A stretch of 64,000 nucleotides of DNA from Cristatella mucedo (GCA_009760855.2 WPIO01000121.1:682501-746500); one strand, 5' to 3'; shown: positions 43,160 through 59,631, counted from the first letter of the stretch. The notes: generated by a model from the sequence alone, not told the origin. Numbers and translations are program-made.

Positions 43160-45347
43160 CTCGTCAACCGTCGACTAGTGAGTGGCCTGACGGCAGCACT
43201 ACGTCTCATAGGTTAAGGGCCCAGCGTTCGCTGGCGTCGTAGGCTTGGAGAAGTTTGCCGGTGAGAGTTGGCAGCTGCGGAGTACCCGAGCGAAGTACTC
43301 TACTTCATCGCCAAAGACCTGTAGGGTTTCGCAAGCGGCGACGAGAGACGGCCTGTGGATGTCGCATTTCTGAACGGTAAGAGTTTCGAGAGAAGAAGGA
43401 AGAGCACTAGGGCACGAGGTAGGCACGAGGCCGAGAGAGTTTGACCGGCGCACGGCGAATGTTTTGTCTGTGCTCGTCGCGGCTGTTTCGGATTCTGCGC
43501 CAACGAGTTCCGGTATTGGAGCCGCGGCCACCACGGCTTCGGAGGCGTGGCGGAAGCTGGACGCCATATGCATTTCGAGCAGTTTGATGAGCAGACTACT
43601 CCCACATCCCAGAAGCTTGCATCAATCCGGATGTCAGAAGACGACGATGTCCAAGACTACGCAAGTGAAGTTGAGTCGATTGCTGATAGGCTTCAAGCCG
43701 CAGGAGGCACTACACCGGAGGAACAGATCATCTTCCGCATGCTTAATGGGCTACCGGAGTCGTGGCAGCCGCTGATAATGGCCCTTGAAGGAAGTGACAT
43801 GCGAGACTTAACGCTTGACTTTGTTCTGAGCAGCCGCTGATGCGTACGCGTCTGAGGCGGCAAAATCGGCCTCCACTCGAGGAGAGCATGAGAGGGAAGA
43901 GCTCTTGCGGCTTCGAGCGAGGCCCGGAAAGCGAGCAGAGCGCGACCACGTGATCACTGCCCACGGAAAGCAGCACACCTACAAGTTTACCGCTAAGTGC
44001 CACGACTGTCTGGTAGTCAATCGCAGTATTTTAAAACGAAGAGAGAAGAGAATGCCAAACCTGAGGCTAAAACTGACACTCATGACTGCTTCATTTTCAC
44101 TGCTGACTCGACTGGCAACCAGCTTTTATCGCAGCTGGAGTGGCTTATAGATTCTGGAGTCGCACAGAATATGTGCAATGAGCCAGAACTATTTCCATAC
44201 TGCGAGAAAACTGCTCTCAGCGTCGTGATTCGTGATGAAGAAGTGCTTCAAGCGATAGGCGTTGGATATACGACGAACCTTTACTCGGAGACGGGTGCTC
44301 GAGGGAAGAATGCTACGCAGAAGCTCCTCGAATTACCTACTTCCGCAGAGTCTGGGCAGCAGGTGCGACTAGCTGCGACTTACAGTGTGTCCACAAATCA
44401 ACCTAATGTGAAATGCGGGTTAGTGGCAGAGGCTGTGTGATTGATTGCAGCGATGAGTCTTTGACCTTACACGATGCTCTGGTCTGAGCAGCACAGCAGC
44501 ACATTTGTGAACTGCTGCTAATGATGATGAAATTACTTCCTCGAGCAATGATGTTCATCAGGTCGCCCGACTACCCGAGAGCAGGCATGCCACCAGATGC
44601 AAATCTGCCTTCAAGGTGAAGCGAGATGCAGAAGTGTCCTTGAACTTGTTCTTTAGGGTTTTAGGCTTCTTTTCTCAAGGCCATTTTCCGATGGCTGGCA
44701 ACTATTTTACCAAGACGTTTTGGCCAGTTGTCAAATGCAACTCTCTGAGAACTTCCTTGTCCAGTGCTGCCACGGTGGAGTTCCAGATCCATCAAGTTGT
44801 CCGTTTGTGCTACTGCTGTTGGGCATTGCCTACCCACGTGACTGGCACTGGCTGATCAGCGAGGGGAGGTGTTGGACGAATCTGCTTCACAGCCATTGTG
44901 CGGGGTGGTTCCACCTTGACTTGCAGTGCAGCACTGGCTGACTCAGGACACCACGTCCATTTTCGGAGCTCCAGACCCCTGCTGATTGGCTGAGTATCAC
45001 GTGTACATAGGCCTCTGCCAAGGCCACATCAGCTACTGCCGATCAGAGCGTGATAATGAAGAGACGTCTATAGTATTAACATATGTATGTATGATGGCTT
45101 GGTCAGCCAATGGTGTTAGTTTAGGACTAATATATACTGGACCGGTTTTTCACTTATTCTTAGTCCGTATTTGATACGGTCCACGTTTTTAGTTTGGGAC
45201 TAGTATATATTGGACTTGTTTGCCACCCATTGTCAGTCCGTATTTGCTACGGTCAACGTTCTGTTTGTTGGCTGCGTTATTAAGCACCGTAATAATTTTC
45301 TCGACGGTTGACTGGTGAATGGCTTCACGCCACTTCACTGCGTCTCA
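43160..45347 (+). mobile_element. Decayed Ty1/copia LTR retrotransposon
   Basis: In order: a remnant of the 5' LTR end (43160-43209); a primer-binding-site-like GGTTAAGGGCCCAGCG (43211-43226), of the type complementary to the inner part of initiator tRNA-Met used by copia elements; a gag segment (SEDDDVQDYASEVESIADRL, LNGLPESWQPLIMAL) at about 43630-43800; a weak zinc-knuckle region; and a protease block WLIDSGV..MC at about 44140. A purine run GAGGGGAGG (44861-44869) then precedes the 3' LTR. Integrase, RT and RNase H are not recognisable. The frames are broken, so this is a fossil. Confidence 0.82.
44870..45347 (+). repeat. 3' LTR of the copia element with an internal tandem duplication
   Basis: The LTR starts TGTTGGACGAATC after the purine tract and ends GCGTCTCA, matching the end of the truncated 5' copy (ACTAGTGAGTGGC / ACTGGTGAATGGC and CGTCTCA). 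Inside, about 72 bases containing GGACTA.TATATA.TGGAC and CAGTCCGTATTTG.TACGGTC occur twice in a row (about 45113-45184 and 45189-45260). Confidence 0.75.
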
Positions 45348-46229
45348 AAATTCTTGCCCCATAGCCTCAACGCCGCTACCTTCGGCGGCGGCAACGGTGG
45401 CCCCTCGCCGCGCCCCTTGTGCGCGCTCTCTCGTTACTTCCGCTCTCGAGCTCTCGTTACTTCCTCCTTTCTTTCCGAGGTCGGCCGAAATTGCAGCGCG
45501 AATGGCCGCGGCGCCCGTCGACGCGATTCGTTAGCACGGGGCGGACATCTTGAATAGTGGCGGACATCTTGCATAGTGGCAGACATATTGGACAGGAGGC
45601 TGTGGCGGGCGGAGCTCGAGTCGCTCTTGCTGTGCGATTCTGCCGCCATTAGCGCTGTTGTTTCGTTTAATTGCTGGCAATTAAATTAAATTAAATTTAA
45701 ATTTAATTAAATTGCCCCTGATCGTTGTACGAGTGGGCTGCGACACTCGGTGCGGTATGTTTTAAGAAAGCGTGCCATAGTGGTTGTTGCTGGAAGAGGA
45801 GTCGCAGCATTCTGGCGGGCGAGACGGACGAGGAGTGTCGCGCTTCCTCTGCGCGCGCGTAGTGAAATAAGCTAATAACGCTGGTCATCGGCTGGCGCTC
45901 CATGCTGCACGCGACGGCCACCAAACGACAAGCACGCTAGCGCTCGAGTCAGCAGCCGGCGGCGTCACCGGCTCTCCTTCATTTCGCCGCTGCCGCCGAC
46001 TGCGGTCCATTTAATGCGAGGCGACGTTTGAACGAGAGAGGCGGCAGGCATCATGCGCGTCAGCTCTCTTTCGCCGCGCCGACGGCGATAACGCACCTGC
46101 ACACTGGCGGCGACCTGCGGCATACACTGCGGCGAGCTCGCAAGCGCGGCGAAAGCGGAAATGACGGAGCCTTGAATTCAATTCAGCGCCGCACAGTAAT
46201 AATAATGATAATAATACATTCGTACAGCA
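45348..46229. other. CpG-rich stretch, no gene supported
   Basis: 45340-45660 and 45960-46180 are CpG-rich. A 20-base word (GGCGGACATCTTGAATAGTG and variants) occurs three times at 45539-45590. 45670-45715 is an AATTTAAATT run. A minus-strand frame from ATG 45649 has no recognised content. Confidence 0.45.
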
Positions 46230-47738
46230 CCCTCGGAGAACTGAATAAACTAGTATTATTCTAATGATATTAGTATCAAAAATAATAAGTCAGTTCAGTT
46301 CTCAACTTACAAGTTATCGGCAAGCCAAGTGTGATTCAGAAATTGGAAAGTTAACGATTACAATCGGCTCGGCCAGAACATCTCCTGTTGAATCTGCCCG
46401 GATTGTCGGTGTCCCGTTCCAAAGTGAACTTTCATTAGATGACCACATCAGCTCCTCAGTCAAGTCTTCCTACTTTCAGCTAGACAACGTTGCTAAAACT
46501 CGTCCTGGCTTAGACAGGTGTACTACAACTGATCCATACATTTGTAACATCCAGTCTTGACTTCTGTAACTCACTGCTTGCTGGCCTAAGGGCCTGTGAA
46601 TTCAAGCGCTTACAGCTGGTGCAAAACCCTGCAAGTAGGCTTGTCCGTCGTGAGCTTCGCAGTTGCCATATCACACCACTTCTCACCGACCAGCACTGGC
46701 TACAAGTCGAGCAACGGATCGAAATCAAAGTTTTATCACTCAGTTTTAGGTCTCTTCATTCTTTGGCTCCAGCCTACCTACCAAATCTAATCTCCGACCA
46801 GGCTTAGCATCGCACCACCCACTTTTCCGAATCTAACCGTTTACTTATGCTTCGTACAAACCTCAAATCCTTTGGAGAGACCGTGCATTTAGTTCGTATG
46901 CTCTCAAAGCCTGGAACTCACTCCCGACTTCCGTCACGACATTCCTGAGTGGGCTATATTTGAAAATAAATTAAAAATGCATCTATTTATGACAGAATTT
47001 AGTGGGTCCATAAAATACTACCTGATTTAACAGCTTCTTTTGCATAGCAACAGACGAGCCTGCACAGCTATCACCGCCGCTTGCAGTGGCGATAAAGGAT
47101 CGCCCATCGCAGGATCGAATCCATCGAATCTTCGGGACCGAGGTCGTGAAAAGAGACCGCCTTACCTAGTGAGTGTCATCACGGTCAGTGTGACTCGCCC
47201 TCTGTGTTGCTTATGCGTTCTGACACCGCTGCTACTAATTTAACACTCTCGTCTGCTGCTGCTAACCGTATTGGCATGCTGATCCTGAGCATGTCACCTC
47301 TAACCGTGTTATACTTGCGTTGTCATTGAGCACGGTGTAGTTCGATTGCATACGGGCTGGTACCGCTCCTTTCCTCAACAGCTGGTGGGAGCATCCTCGA
47401 GAGGGGCCTGTGCACAGCTGTGGTCCGCCTCTAATGAGGCGCTGACACAGGCCGATAACCTGCTGGTGAACAGATGGTGGATTCACCATCGGGGATGGCC
47501 AAGGGACAGCCAGGGTCGAGGAGGGGAGTCGAGTGAGAGTAGGGGCAAAGCGGAGCCGTGCGCTTTTCGGCTCCGTGCGTGGTAATAAACTGTCGGTGTT
47601 GGGCATCGGCTGGCTCTCTGCTGTGCGAACAAACTACACATGGTACCACTAAACATTCGATCAAGCTTCCTTTTCAGCATATCCAAAGTGCCTAGAAATA
47701 GATTAAGCTCTCAGACAGGGTGCTATATAAAAGTATTG
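46230..47738 (+). mobile_element. LINE family 2, longest plus-strand copy, split by a SINE-A
   Basis: Encodes IGSARTSPVESARIVGVPFQ, ELSLDDHISSSVKSSYFQL, the CHITPLLTDQHWLQVEQRIE block and the RPCI-type C-terminus with frameshifts. The 3' UTR and tail (AAAGTGCCTAGAAATAGATT, GGGTGCTATATAAAAG) end near 47738. A SINE-A interrupts it at 47015-47186. Confidence 0.9.
47015..47186 (-). mobile_element. SINE-A inserted in LINE 2
   Basis: A full-length minus-strand SINE-A with a slightly damaged B box. LINE 2 continues on both sides: 'ttagtgggtcca' before and 'gtgtgactcgcc' after. Confidence 0.9.
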
Positions 47739-47744
47739 TTATTG

Positions 47745-48813
47745 CAGAGGCACCTTGACTGACGAGTGCAACAACTTGCGAGTTTTTTTAAGATACAGCG
47801 AGCCGTCGTCGCAAGTCGGCCGATTGCTTTGCGTTGAGTTGAGAAGAGAGCGCTAAAACCCGCACGGCTGGTTACGAGCCGCAGCTGCAGACATCCCGAC
47901 CGCTAGAAAGGAGAACGCCGCAGCTGCAGCGAACGCAACAACAGCTCCTCCCTCCCAGCATCCTACACACACACAGCGCTGCTCACTTTAACCGGCTGCA
48001 ACGGAATCGCAAATTACGAATCGCGAATCGCGTGATCCGTACGGAATCACGTGATGAACTGGTGGGTCATCGCCGTCGCAAGCAGCCGAGCGCAGAAGGA
48101 GGAACTGCGTGCGGCCACTCAGGCCAACGAGGGTGGCGCAGCGAAAGGCGCTCCGCTGTAAGACGCTGCCCGACGACCCGGATGTGACGTCAAGCGCAGG
48201 CCAGACGTTTCGCTCCCAGACAGACTCGAGCGAGCCGTCGCGGCGCTCGGACGCACGAGATCGCAAGACCTTGACCTCGGGCATTGAACCCGACGACGGC
48301 AAAAATAGCAAAGTACGTGCTGTACTTTACTTAAGCAGTGCGGCATCGCGAGAGAATCCCTCGCGATGAGAATCGGCGCGTCCACGTAAAAGTGCTGCTG
48401 ACACGTGACACGCAACTGATGACCTGACAGGTGAAAAAAAATCGCGGTGCTTTCATGTTGGTTCGGAACGGATTGATGGCGTTTCAATTCATTTCAATGG
48501 AAAAAATCGCTTTCGCTCACAGAAAAGCGCCTCCGGCGACGCGTGGGCTCTCTCTGTGCGCTCGCCTGCTTGCCGCTGTCACGCGCTTTTTTCGCACTGC
48601 TTACTTGAAGCTTTTCAAATTTAATTCGTCATTTATGCGCACATTTTTAATTTTGAACACGTGAAGAAAAATCGCGGTGCTTTTCCGTAGGTCCGGGACG
48701 GCTTATTGGCATTTCACTTCATTTCAATGGGGAAAATTGATTTGGGGTAGGAGTAATTGGAGTTACGAGCTCCGTCGCGGAGCGAATTAAACTCGCGAGC
48801 CAAGGTACCGCTG
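47745..48813 (+). mobile_element. pogo/Tigger-like DNA transposon, non-autonomous, copy 1
   Basis: Terminal inverted repeats: CAGAGGCACCTTGACTGACGAG at the left, and the complement ...GAGCCAAGGTACCGCTG at the right. Internal sequence matches the element at 58019-58897 in opposite orientation (GAGTTGAGA..., GGTTACGAGCC.CAGCTGCAGA, GCTCACTTTAA). No transposase frame is seen. A word of about 70 bases near the right end (ATCGCGGTGCTTT...TTCAATTCATTTCAATGG) is present twice (48432 and 48668). It follows directly on a LINE 2 tail. Confidence 0.75.
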
Positions 48814-49349
48814 TATTGTTATTCTTTTTACTCCCTCCGTCTGCTACCTCTGACCACGCCCTCCGCCTGCGATTGAACTGGCGATGAGATGATCGGAGTC
48901 GCGCGCCCACGCCCACCTGGCTGCAACGCGCCGGAAGCAGCCGCGACGCGGCCATCCGGCTGCGTCGCGGGGCCGACGGCGGCGAGATCGGGCGCTGGCC
49001 GACGAGATCTGCCGCGATTTGGCTGGCGCTCTGCAGCGCTCGCGAGCTGCGATAGCACACAGCGTCAGCTGCTCGCCCTGTTTCACCCGTTTCCTCGCGC
49101 TCACTCGCGCCGCTTCGTTTACGCCTGCGCTCTCTTGAAGACGCCGCCGGCCGACGCCGCCGCCACGCTCGCTAGCTCGCTCGCGCGCTGCGGTGGCGGC
49201 CGGCGGGCGTGCGTGGGAGCGCGCTCACCTGCGCGCTCGCCTCGTCGGCGCTCGGCGGCGGCGCTCGGCGACGCTATCGCTCGCCTCGTTTGAATACGGG
49301 CGTGCGAGCGTGCGCAACCGCTAAAACATCCAGAGCTTTTCCTTCGGAC

Positions 49350-53883
<4,534 letters not shown>

Positions 53884-54674
53884 CTCGCCCATCAATCGGC
53901 GGCGGCTCTCGGCTGGCGCCGCGCGTGCCGAGCGAGTCGAGCGCCAGCTGGCAGCGTTTCTGAGGCCGCGGCAATCGCGCTTCAAACGTGGATAACAGTG
54001 CTTTGAGCGACTTTCATGCCTTCTCCTTCTTATGATTTCGCGCGCGTGCGCGCGCGCGAGAGAGAGCTGTCTCGACCGCTTGAGCGAGATCGCTGCGCGT
54101 GGGTCGCACTCGCACCGCACAAAAGAGCGCTCAGGAAAGAGCGCCAGGACGCGGCAGCATAGCGCCAGAAAGCGCGGCTACTCCACGATCGCGACGTCGG
54201 CAGCGAGACGATAGCCGCTAAACCCCCGGGGAAGGCATCGCGAGGAGGTCAAATTCGGCAGAGCGACTCCACTTAAACTGCATCCGGCAGAAGAGCTGAA
54301 GTTGTCACCGCAAAGCGGAGCTCGTTTTTTTCGGGGCTATTGCAGCTTTTGGACACGCCCTTCTTACGGCCTTTGACTCGCAGCCTTTGGTGCGCGCGGT
54401 CGCTAGCAGCCCGGTGCTATCGCGCTCACGGGCGCACGCAGTCCGTCGCTGTGCGCGCGAACGGCTACGCGCTATGGCTATATAGCGTCACTATGGCTAC
54501 GCGCCGCCGGAAGAGGAAAGCTCGTCGAGCTGCCGAGCGCGCTAGAGAAAAATGGGACCAAGACGAGAGAAAGTGAGGGGAAAGAACGAGAGAGAAAAAC
54601 GAGAGAGAAAGAACAAGAGCGAACGCGTCGTGAGCGACGGACGCTCAACTTGAGCTAAGCCACGCTCGAAGCTG

Positions 54675-54680
54675 TTTATT
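54675..54680 (-). terminator. Candidate polyadenylation signal AATAAA of Ly6 C
   Basis: AATAAA on the minus strand, about 407 bases downstream of the Ly6 C stop codon. Confidence 0.4.
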
Positions 54681-54772
54681 TAGCTCTTCGTCGCCCGCAC
54701 GAGCGGGCTTCGCGCAAAGCTCAGCGGAGGCGGAGGCGACGGTCGTCGGCGGCGAATGGGGAGCGGCAGCTA

Positions 54773-54939
<167 letters not shown>

Positions 54940-55086
54940 CTCTCGGCCAATGCCATAGGGTGACGCTAGCGCGTCTCGCGGGCGCAGAGCTGGCAACGTC
55001 GTTTTCACCCCTTTCGAGGGTGAAGGTCGTGACGTTTGTAAGAATTAAAGCACAAAGCGCGCACGCCGAGCCGCCGCCGTCGCCTC

Positions 55087-55406
55087 TCATCCGTCGCCGA
55101 CTCCTGCTGCTGCGAGAATGCGGAGTGACGTCACAGTGACAAGCGCCGCGGCGGCGCCGAGCGAGAGGCGTCCTGACGAGTTGCACAAGTCGTTTTGACA
55201 CTGACACGCTCTCTCCACCCCGCTTCCGCTGGGCGACGTGTCGTAGCACGCGGCGCTGCCGAACGTGCTCCCCACTCCGCACCCTCTGGCTCCGGCTAAA
55301 AGCAAGCGGCGAACGGCGCGCGTCACAGCGAGCCCACTAACCGAGAGCAGAAGCGAAGGCTTGCACTTCCGCCCGGCAGGCGCAGCTGCCGCCGCAAGAC
55401 TTTGAT

Positions 55407-55452
<46 letters not shown>

Positions 55453-55934
55453 TGCCGCCGCGTTTTGCCACTCGCACGCCTCCCTCACTGGTCACTCCGT
55501 CGACGACGAGCGTCCTCTTCACGCAGTAGTTGGTCGAGCTGCAGTTGAACTTGGTTCCGGCGCCATTCTTGAACGGGTCGTTGCACGACGTGGCGTTCGT
55601 GAATCTCGTTATCGGGCACACGTAGCACAGAATGGCGTCGACGGCGTACGGTTGACCTGAAAACCGCAGCGGAGAGCCTTCGGAGGCGCTGCCGCCGCCG
55701 CCGCCGCCGCCGGCGCCACCGCCGCTGCCGCGAATGCCCTTCGCATGATAATTCGCTGCCATCGGAGGGAGGGAAAGGAGAAAACGCGCAAACCATCAGT
55801 TCGCAATAGCAACGCTCCTGCGACGCAACTTCGTTTTCGGTTGACGCCGCGTAGCAAATAAATCCATACAATCAAACGTCAATACAAATATACTAAATAT
55901 ATTTATATATAATTTAATAACAAAACGTTTATAC

Positions 55935-55978
<44 letters not shown>

Positions 55979-56506
55979 TACAATCGATTAATAGAGTTGA
56001 TTCTATAGCCCGGCGCTTCACATAATGCACCACGGTCGAGCCCACGATCTCGGTCGTCAGAACAAAGGCGAGTAATGCCTTGCAACCTTGCGTCCTAGCG
56101 ATCTTGCGACCAACGCGACTCGCGAGCCCGCGCAGCGCAACCGTCGCCTCTCACCAGAAGCCTCGGCCTCGGAACCGGAACCTCGTACCCGCCTTCCGGT
56201 ATCGGTACCTTGAGTCCCACTTAGCGGCGCCTCGACGAGCCGCTCGTCCTCAGTGCCCGCACTTCCTCTATCGGTTATTCTCTCACCCATCCCCTACCAA
56301 CCGCAGCAGCGGCCTCCTCGCGTCGCGTTGCATCCGTAATGGCAAGCGAGCGCAATGGGAGCACGTGATCACGCGATGACCCTGCAGCCGTGCGGCTCGC
56401 AGTGCGATGGCGGAGACGGAGCGGTCAGCGGAAAGTTATCGTGGCGTGCCTACTTACACGCCAAAACGAGCACGAAGCCGGCCAGGACACCGGAGAGCGG
56501 CCGCAT
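55087..56506 (-). CDS. Ly6/uPAR-domain protein C (GPI-anchor type), three exons, complete
   Basis: Exons, minus strand: 56506-56458, 55656-55489, 55295-55087. All junctions are GT-AG in phase 1 (donors GTAAGT and GTGAGG, acceptors TTTTCAG and GCTTTTAG), giving 141 residues. Exon 1 is a 16-codon signal-peptide exon (MRPLSGVLAGFVLVLA) completed by C-QPYAVDA. The domain has ten cysteines: ILCYVCPITRF, SC, KFNCSSTNYC, GARGCG, AACYD and the closing ERACQCQNDLCNSSG. Potential N-glycosylation sites occur at NAT, NCS and NSS. The C-terminus (LGAAAALVTVTSLRILAAAG) is a hydrophobic GPI-type signal after a small-residue stretch.

The ligand or receptor is unknown. The exon 1 and exon 2 lengths (49 and 168 nt) match Ly6 B exon 1 and Ly6 A exon 2, supporting common origin. 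A long (GCC)n tract lies in intron 2, just downstream of the exon-2 donor. Confidence 0.92.
55410..55460. repeat. (CCG)n trinucleotide repeat in Ly6 C intron 2
   Basis: About 17 CCG/GCC units, within about 80 bases of the exon-2 donor. If unspliced it would encode poly-Gly or poly-Ala. Confidence 0.95.
55937..56068 (-). mobile_element. (TA)n tract and SINE-B fragment
   Basis: (AT)n at 55937-55975. A decayed minus-strand SINE-B (GAGATCGTGGGCTCGACC, GAAGCGCCGGGCTATAGA) follows at about 55985-56068. It lies in Ly6 C intron 1. Confidence 0.65.
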
Positions 56507-58018
56507 TGCGTATCCTAGCGACGAGAACCGGCGGCCGAAGGCGAAGATGAGGCGCGCGCGCTCGCGCCGAGGCGGCGGACAGAATCTCAGTCGGCACTAC
56601 AAAAGCTTTTGCCGCAGAAGAGCCGCCCCATCGGGCGGGGCTCGTTCGTCGACGGCGCAACTATCGGCGACGGCTACAGCCAGCGATAGCGAGAGCGGCG
56701 CCGCAGATAGCGCCGCGGTGACGATGCACGCGCACGCCTCCGCTTCCCGCGCCGTTCTCGCTCCGCCGACGCCGACGCCGAGCCTCTCTGGGGATGTGAG
56801 GAGGGTGGCAAGGGGGGGATAAGGGAGAGGATAACGTGCTCGAGCAACATTTCCTTCGTACAGATAGATAACCGTGTTTAGAGAGAGAGAGAGAGAGCGA
56901 GAAAGAGAGGCGGGCCGGCGCGAGCAAATTTTCATCGGCATCCTATCTCCGCCCGGCGTTCTAGAGATAGCGAGCTCCGCAAAGCTGCCGGTCGAGCGTG
57001 CGTCCGCGTCCAGTGGGTAAAGAAAAAGAAAAAGAAAAAGAATTATCGGATTATCGGAATTATCGGAAAAGAATTATCGCGAAGCCGCGGAGCTACGATG
57101 CAGTCTATTTTAGCATCGGTTTTAGAATCGGTTGTGACATTGGTTTTTCGTGCCCATTTGTTCGGGGTTTTTTCGCAGTAGTCCCGCAGTAGTCCATCGA
57201 CAATAATGCGCTCGCTCGCTCGCTCGCTCGCTCGAGCCGCCGGGGCCTTGTCGCGGCGACGGTCGCACTCCTCTCGACGGCACGTCTCCATTTGCGCCGC
57301 GAGCCGGCGGTCAGCTTTCCGCCAGATTTCCGCTTCCGCTTTATGAGCCTTCGAAGCTGTCCGCCCCCGCTTTCCGCTCGTCGCAGCGTCGCGAACTGAC
57401 TTCTCGGCGGTCGAGCGACGCCGGAAAAAGCTCGGCCGATTGCGCATCGATCGCGGTCGCGCGCCTGCGCCAGGACGCGGAAGGCGCCGGAAGGCGCCGG
57501 AAGGAAGGCACTTCCGCGTCGTGGCGCCGGCGCCGTGCGCGTCCACTGGCGCTCGCGCGTCGCTGGCCTCCCTCCCTCCGTCGCCGCATCGAGGGAAAAT
57601 GGCTCCCGCCCCCCGACGCCACCATCGACGGCGAGGCTGCGAGCGCTTCCTGCTGCGACGGCGAGAGCCGTCGACGCGGTCGTCCGCCGCCGCCACAGCT
57701 GAGGAAGGTCGCCGCATGCGTCGTCGTGAGCTGCGGATCGGCCGGCCGAGGTGACGGCCGTGGCTGTTTGCAGAGAATGTTTGCCATCGGATTTGCGCCG
57801 CCGCCGCCGCAGCCGCCGAGGTCGTCGTGGTGCAAAATACGCATCGCTTGGCCAGTCGATTGGCCGCCTCGTTTCGGTTCGCAGCGGAAGCTGAGCGACA
57901 TGATTTTCTGTTGCACCCCGGCGCGCTTAAATATTTTTTCCCGTGCACGTGTGATCGAATGCAGACGTGAGTTTCTTCTTGCTTTAATAATTATTATTTA
58001 ATAATAATAATAGCAATA
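56507..58018. other. CpG-rich 5' flank of Ly6 C; long open frames of doubtful meaning
   Basis: Contains (GA)n at 56880-56900, (AAAAAG)n at 57018-57040 and (GCTC)n at 57209-57235. A minus frame of 301 codons (57948-57043, starting from a non-ATG or upstream codon) includes a charged stretch (AHKAEAEIWRKADRRLAAQM) but overlaps another long frame on the same strand. Composition alone could explain both. Probably a promoter region. Confidence 0.4.
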
Positions 58019-58897
58019 CAGCGGTACCTTGACTTACGAGTTTACTTCGTTCCGTTACGGAGCTCGTGACTCAAATTACTCATATATGTGCCAAATCAAT
58101 TTTCGCCTATGAAATGAATTGAAATGTCATTAATTAGTTCCAGACCCGTAAAGAATCTGCGATTTTTGTCACGTGTTTTTAAATGAAAAAATGCACCTGT
58201 ATATAACGAATTTCGGTTAAAAACACGCTATAATAAAATTTACTGCAATAAACGGGTTATAAATAGTTATGGCTATAACTTGCATTGTCAGCTTGGAGAA
58301 AAGGCGAGTTGAACACGCTGACGGAGTTTGAAGGGAAAGGCTGAAATGACGTCAGCCTGAATCTTATTCGCAGATTTTCGCCCTTTTCGCCTCGCTTTCA
58401 TCTGCAGACGACGGGTTTTCGATAGCTACTTGTCCAGTCAGGTCTGCTATCATCCTCACTTTCAGAATGTTTCCGACATGAGTCGGGCAAGTGCCATTAA
58501 ATGGCGCTGTCGTACGCTCGCTTGAAACTTTTTCTGTGTGTTTCTTTCGAATAGAGCCTTAAATTTTCTCCCGCATCCCCAAAATTTTCTTTTTTGTATC
58601 ACTTATAAAGATAACTTCCTCCGTCTCAACAGCTTCCCACTCACACTCTACACATGAGAGCAATTTCGTTGCAAGCGCTTAAAGTGAACGAGTGTGGCAC
58701 GGGATTCTGGGAGGATGTTGTAGATTTCACTGCGGCGACGTTCGCAGCGCCAACTAGCGGTGGAGTATCTGCAGCTGGCTCGTAACCCGCATGGATTTTT
58801 GCTCTCAACTCAATGCAAGCAATTGGTCGACTTAAGACGGCTCTTTGTATCTCGAAAAACTAGTAAGTTGGGACATTCGTAAGCCAAGGTACCACTA
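58019..58897 (-). mobile_element. pogo/Tigger-like DNA transposon, non-autonomous, copy 2
   Basis: Terminal inverted repeats CAGCGGTACCTTGACTTACG and, at the right, the complement of TAGTGGTACCTTGGCTTACG, flanked by TA on both sides as expected for the Tc1/mariner-pogo superfamily. The inside is homologous to 47745-48813 but inverted and shorter. No transposase frame. Confidence 0.8.
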
Positions 58898-58904
58898 TAA
58901 ATAC

Positions 58905-59215
58905 GTTTGCCTAGCTCCCTCTCTGAGAACTTGATCTCTTTTTAGTTACTTTGCATATGCTGTAAAGAAAGCTTGATCGAATGGTTGGTAGTAGCGTGCT
59001 CAATGTCCCGAGCCGTGGTAAGATTATAGGTGACATGGTCAGGGTAAGGTTATATGGGGTTAAATAAGGTTATACATGTGGGGTTATATAAGGTTATGAC
59101 AGGGTCAGGGGGTCAGTATGCAAATACGCTTAGTGGCAGCATGCGCAGTGGCAGCAAGCATATCCACATAAAGGACGAATCACAGGGACCCAATAAAGTT
59201 CTGCACGATTATAAT
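58905..59215 (-). mobile_element. LINE family 2 3' end, decayed, with internal repeats
   Basis: The minus-strand tail and 3' UTR are recognisable (AAAGTAACTAAAAAGAGATC, then CATGCTGCCACTAAGCG and TTTATGTGGATATGC). At 59020-59110 the middle is expanded by 'agggttatat/aggttat' words that other copies lack. Confidence 0.75.
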
Positions 59216-59595
59216 TTAATGCTTTTGTGCGATTTTTGCGTGCTAAATTTGCATGCTATCTGTGCATGCTTTTCCACGTTTCCACGTTTGCCAAAGTAGG
59301 ATAACTTAGCAGTCATTAACAAAGTCGTATTTCTTGCTTTGTAGCGGGCTGCTGAGCGCCCGAGAATAGAGAGTCCGTCGGCTGTCTTAGAGAGCTATGC
59401 AAAAGACGCGTGAATATAATTCTATTAAATGCGGCGTCAGAGTCGGTATCAGGAGAGATGGTGATATCGTTGCGACGAATTATGCATCAGTGACTATTAC
59501 ACTAGTGGACCGAGCAGCTGTCGTTAATCTAACTAAATGGTAATCCGATAAAAAAATCGGTCCTCGTGGCCTTGCGGAGTTTGAAATGGATATAT

Positions 59596-59631
<36 letters not shown>

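Noticed and set aside
56597-57948. 301-codon minus-strand gene upstream of Ly6 C
   Set aside because: Two long minus frames overlap in CpG-rich DNA with simple repeats and no domain; left as a note only.
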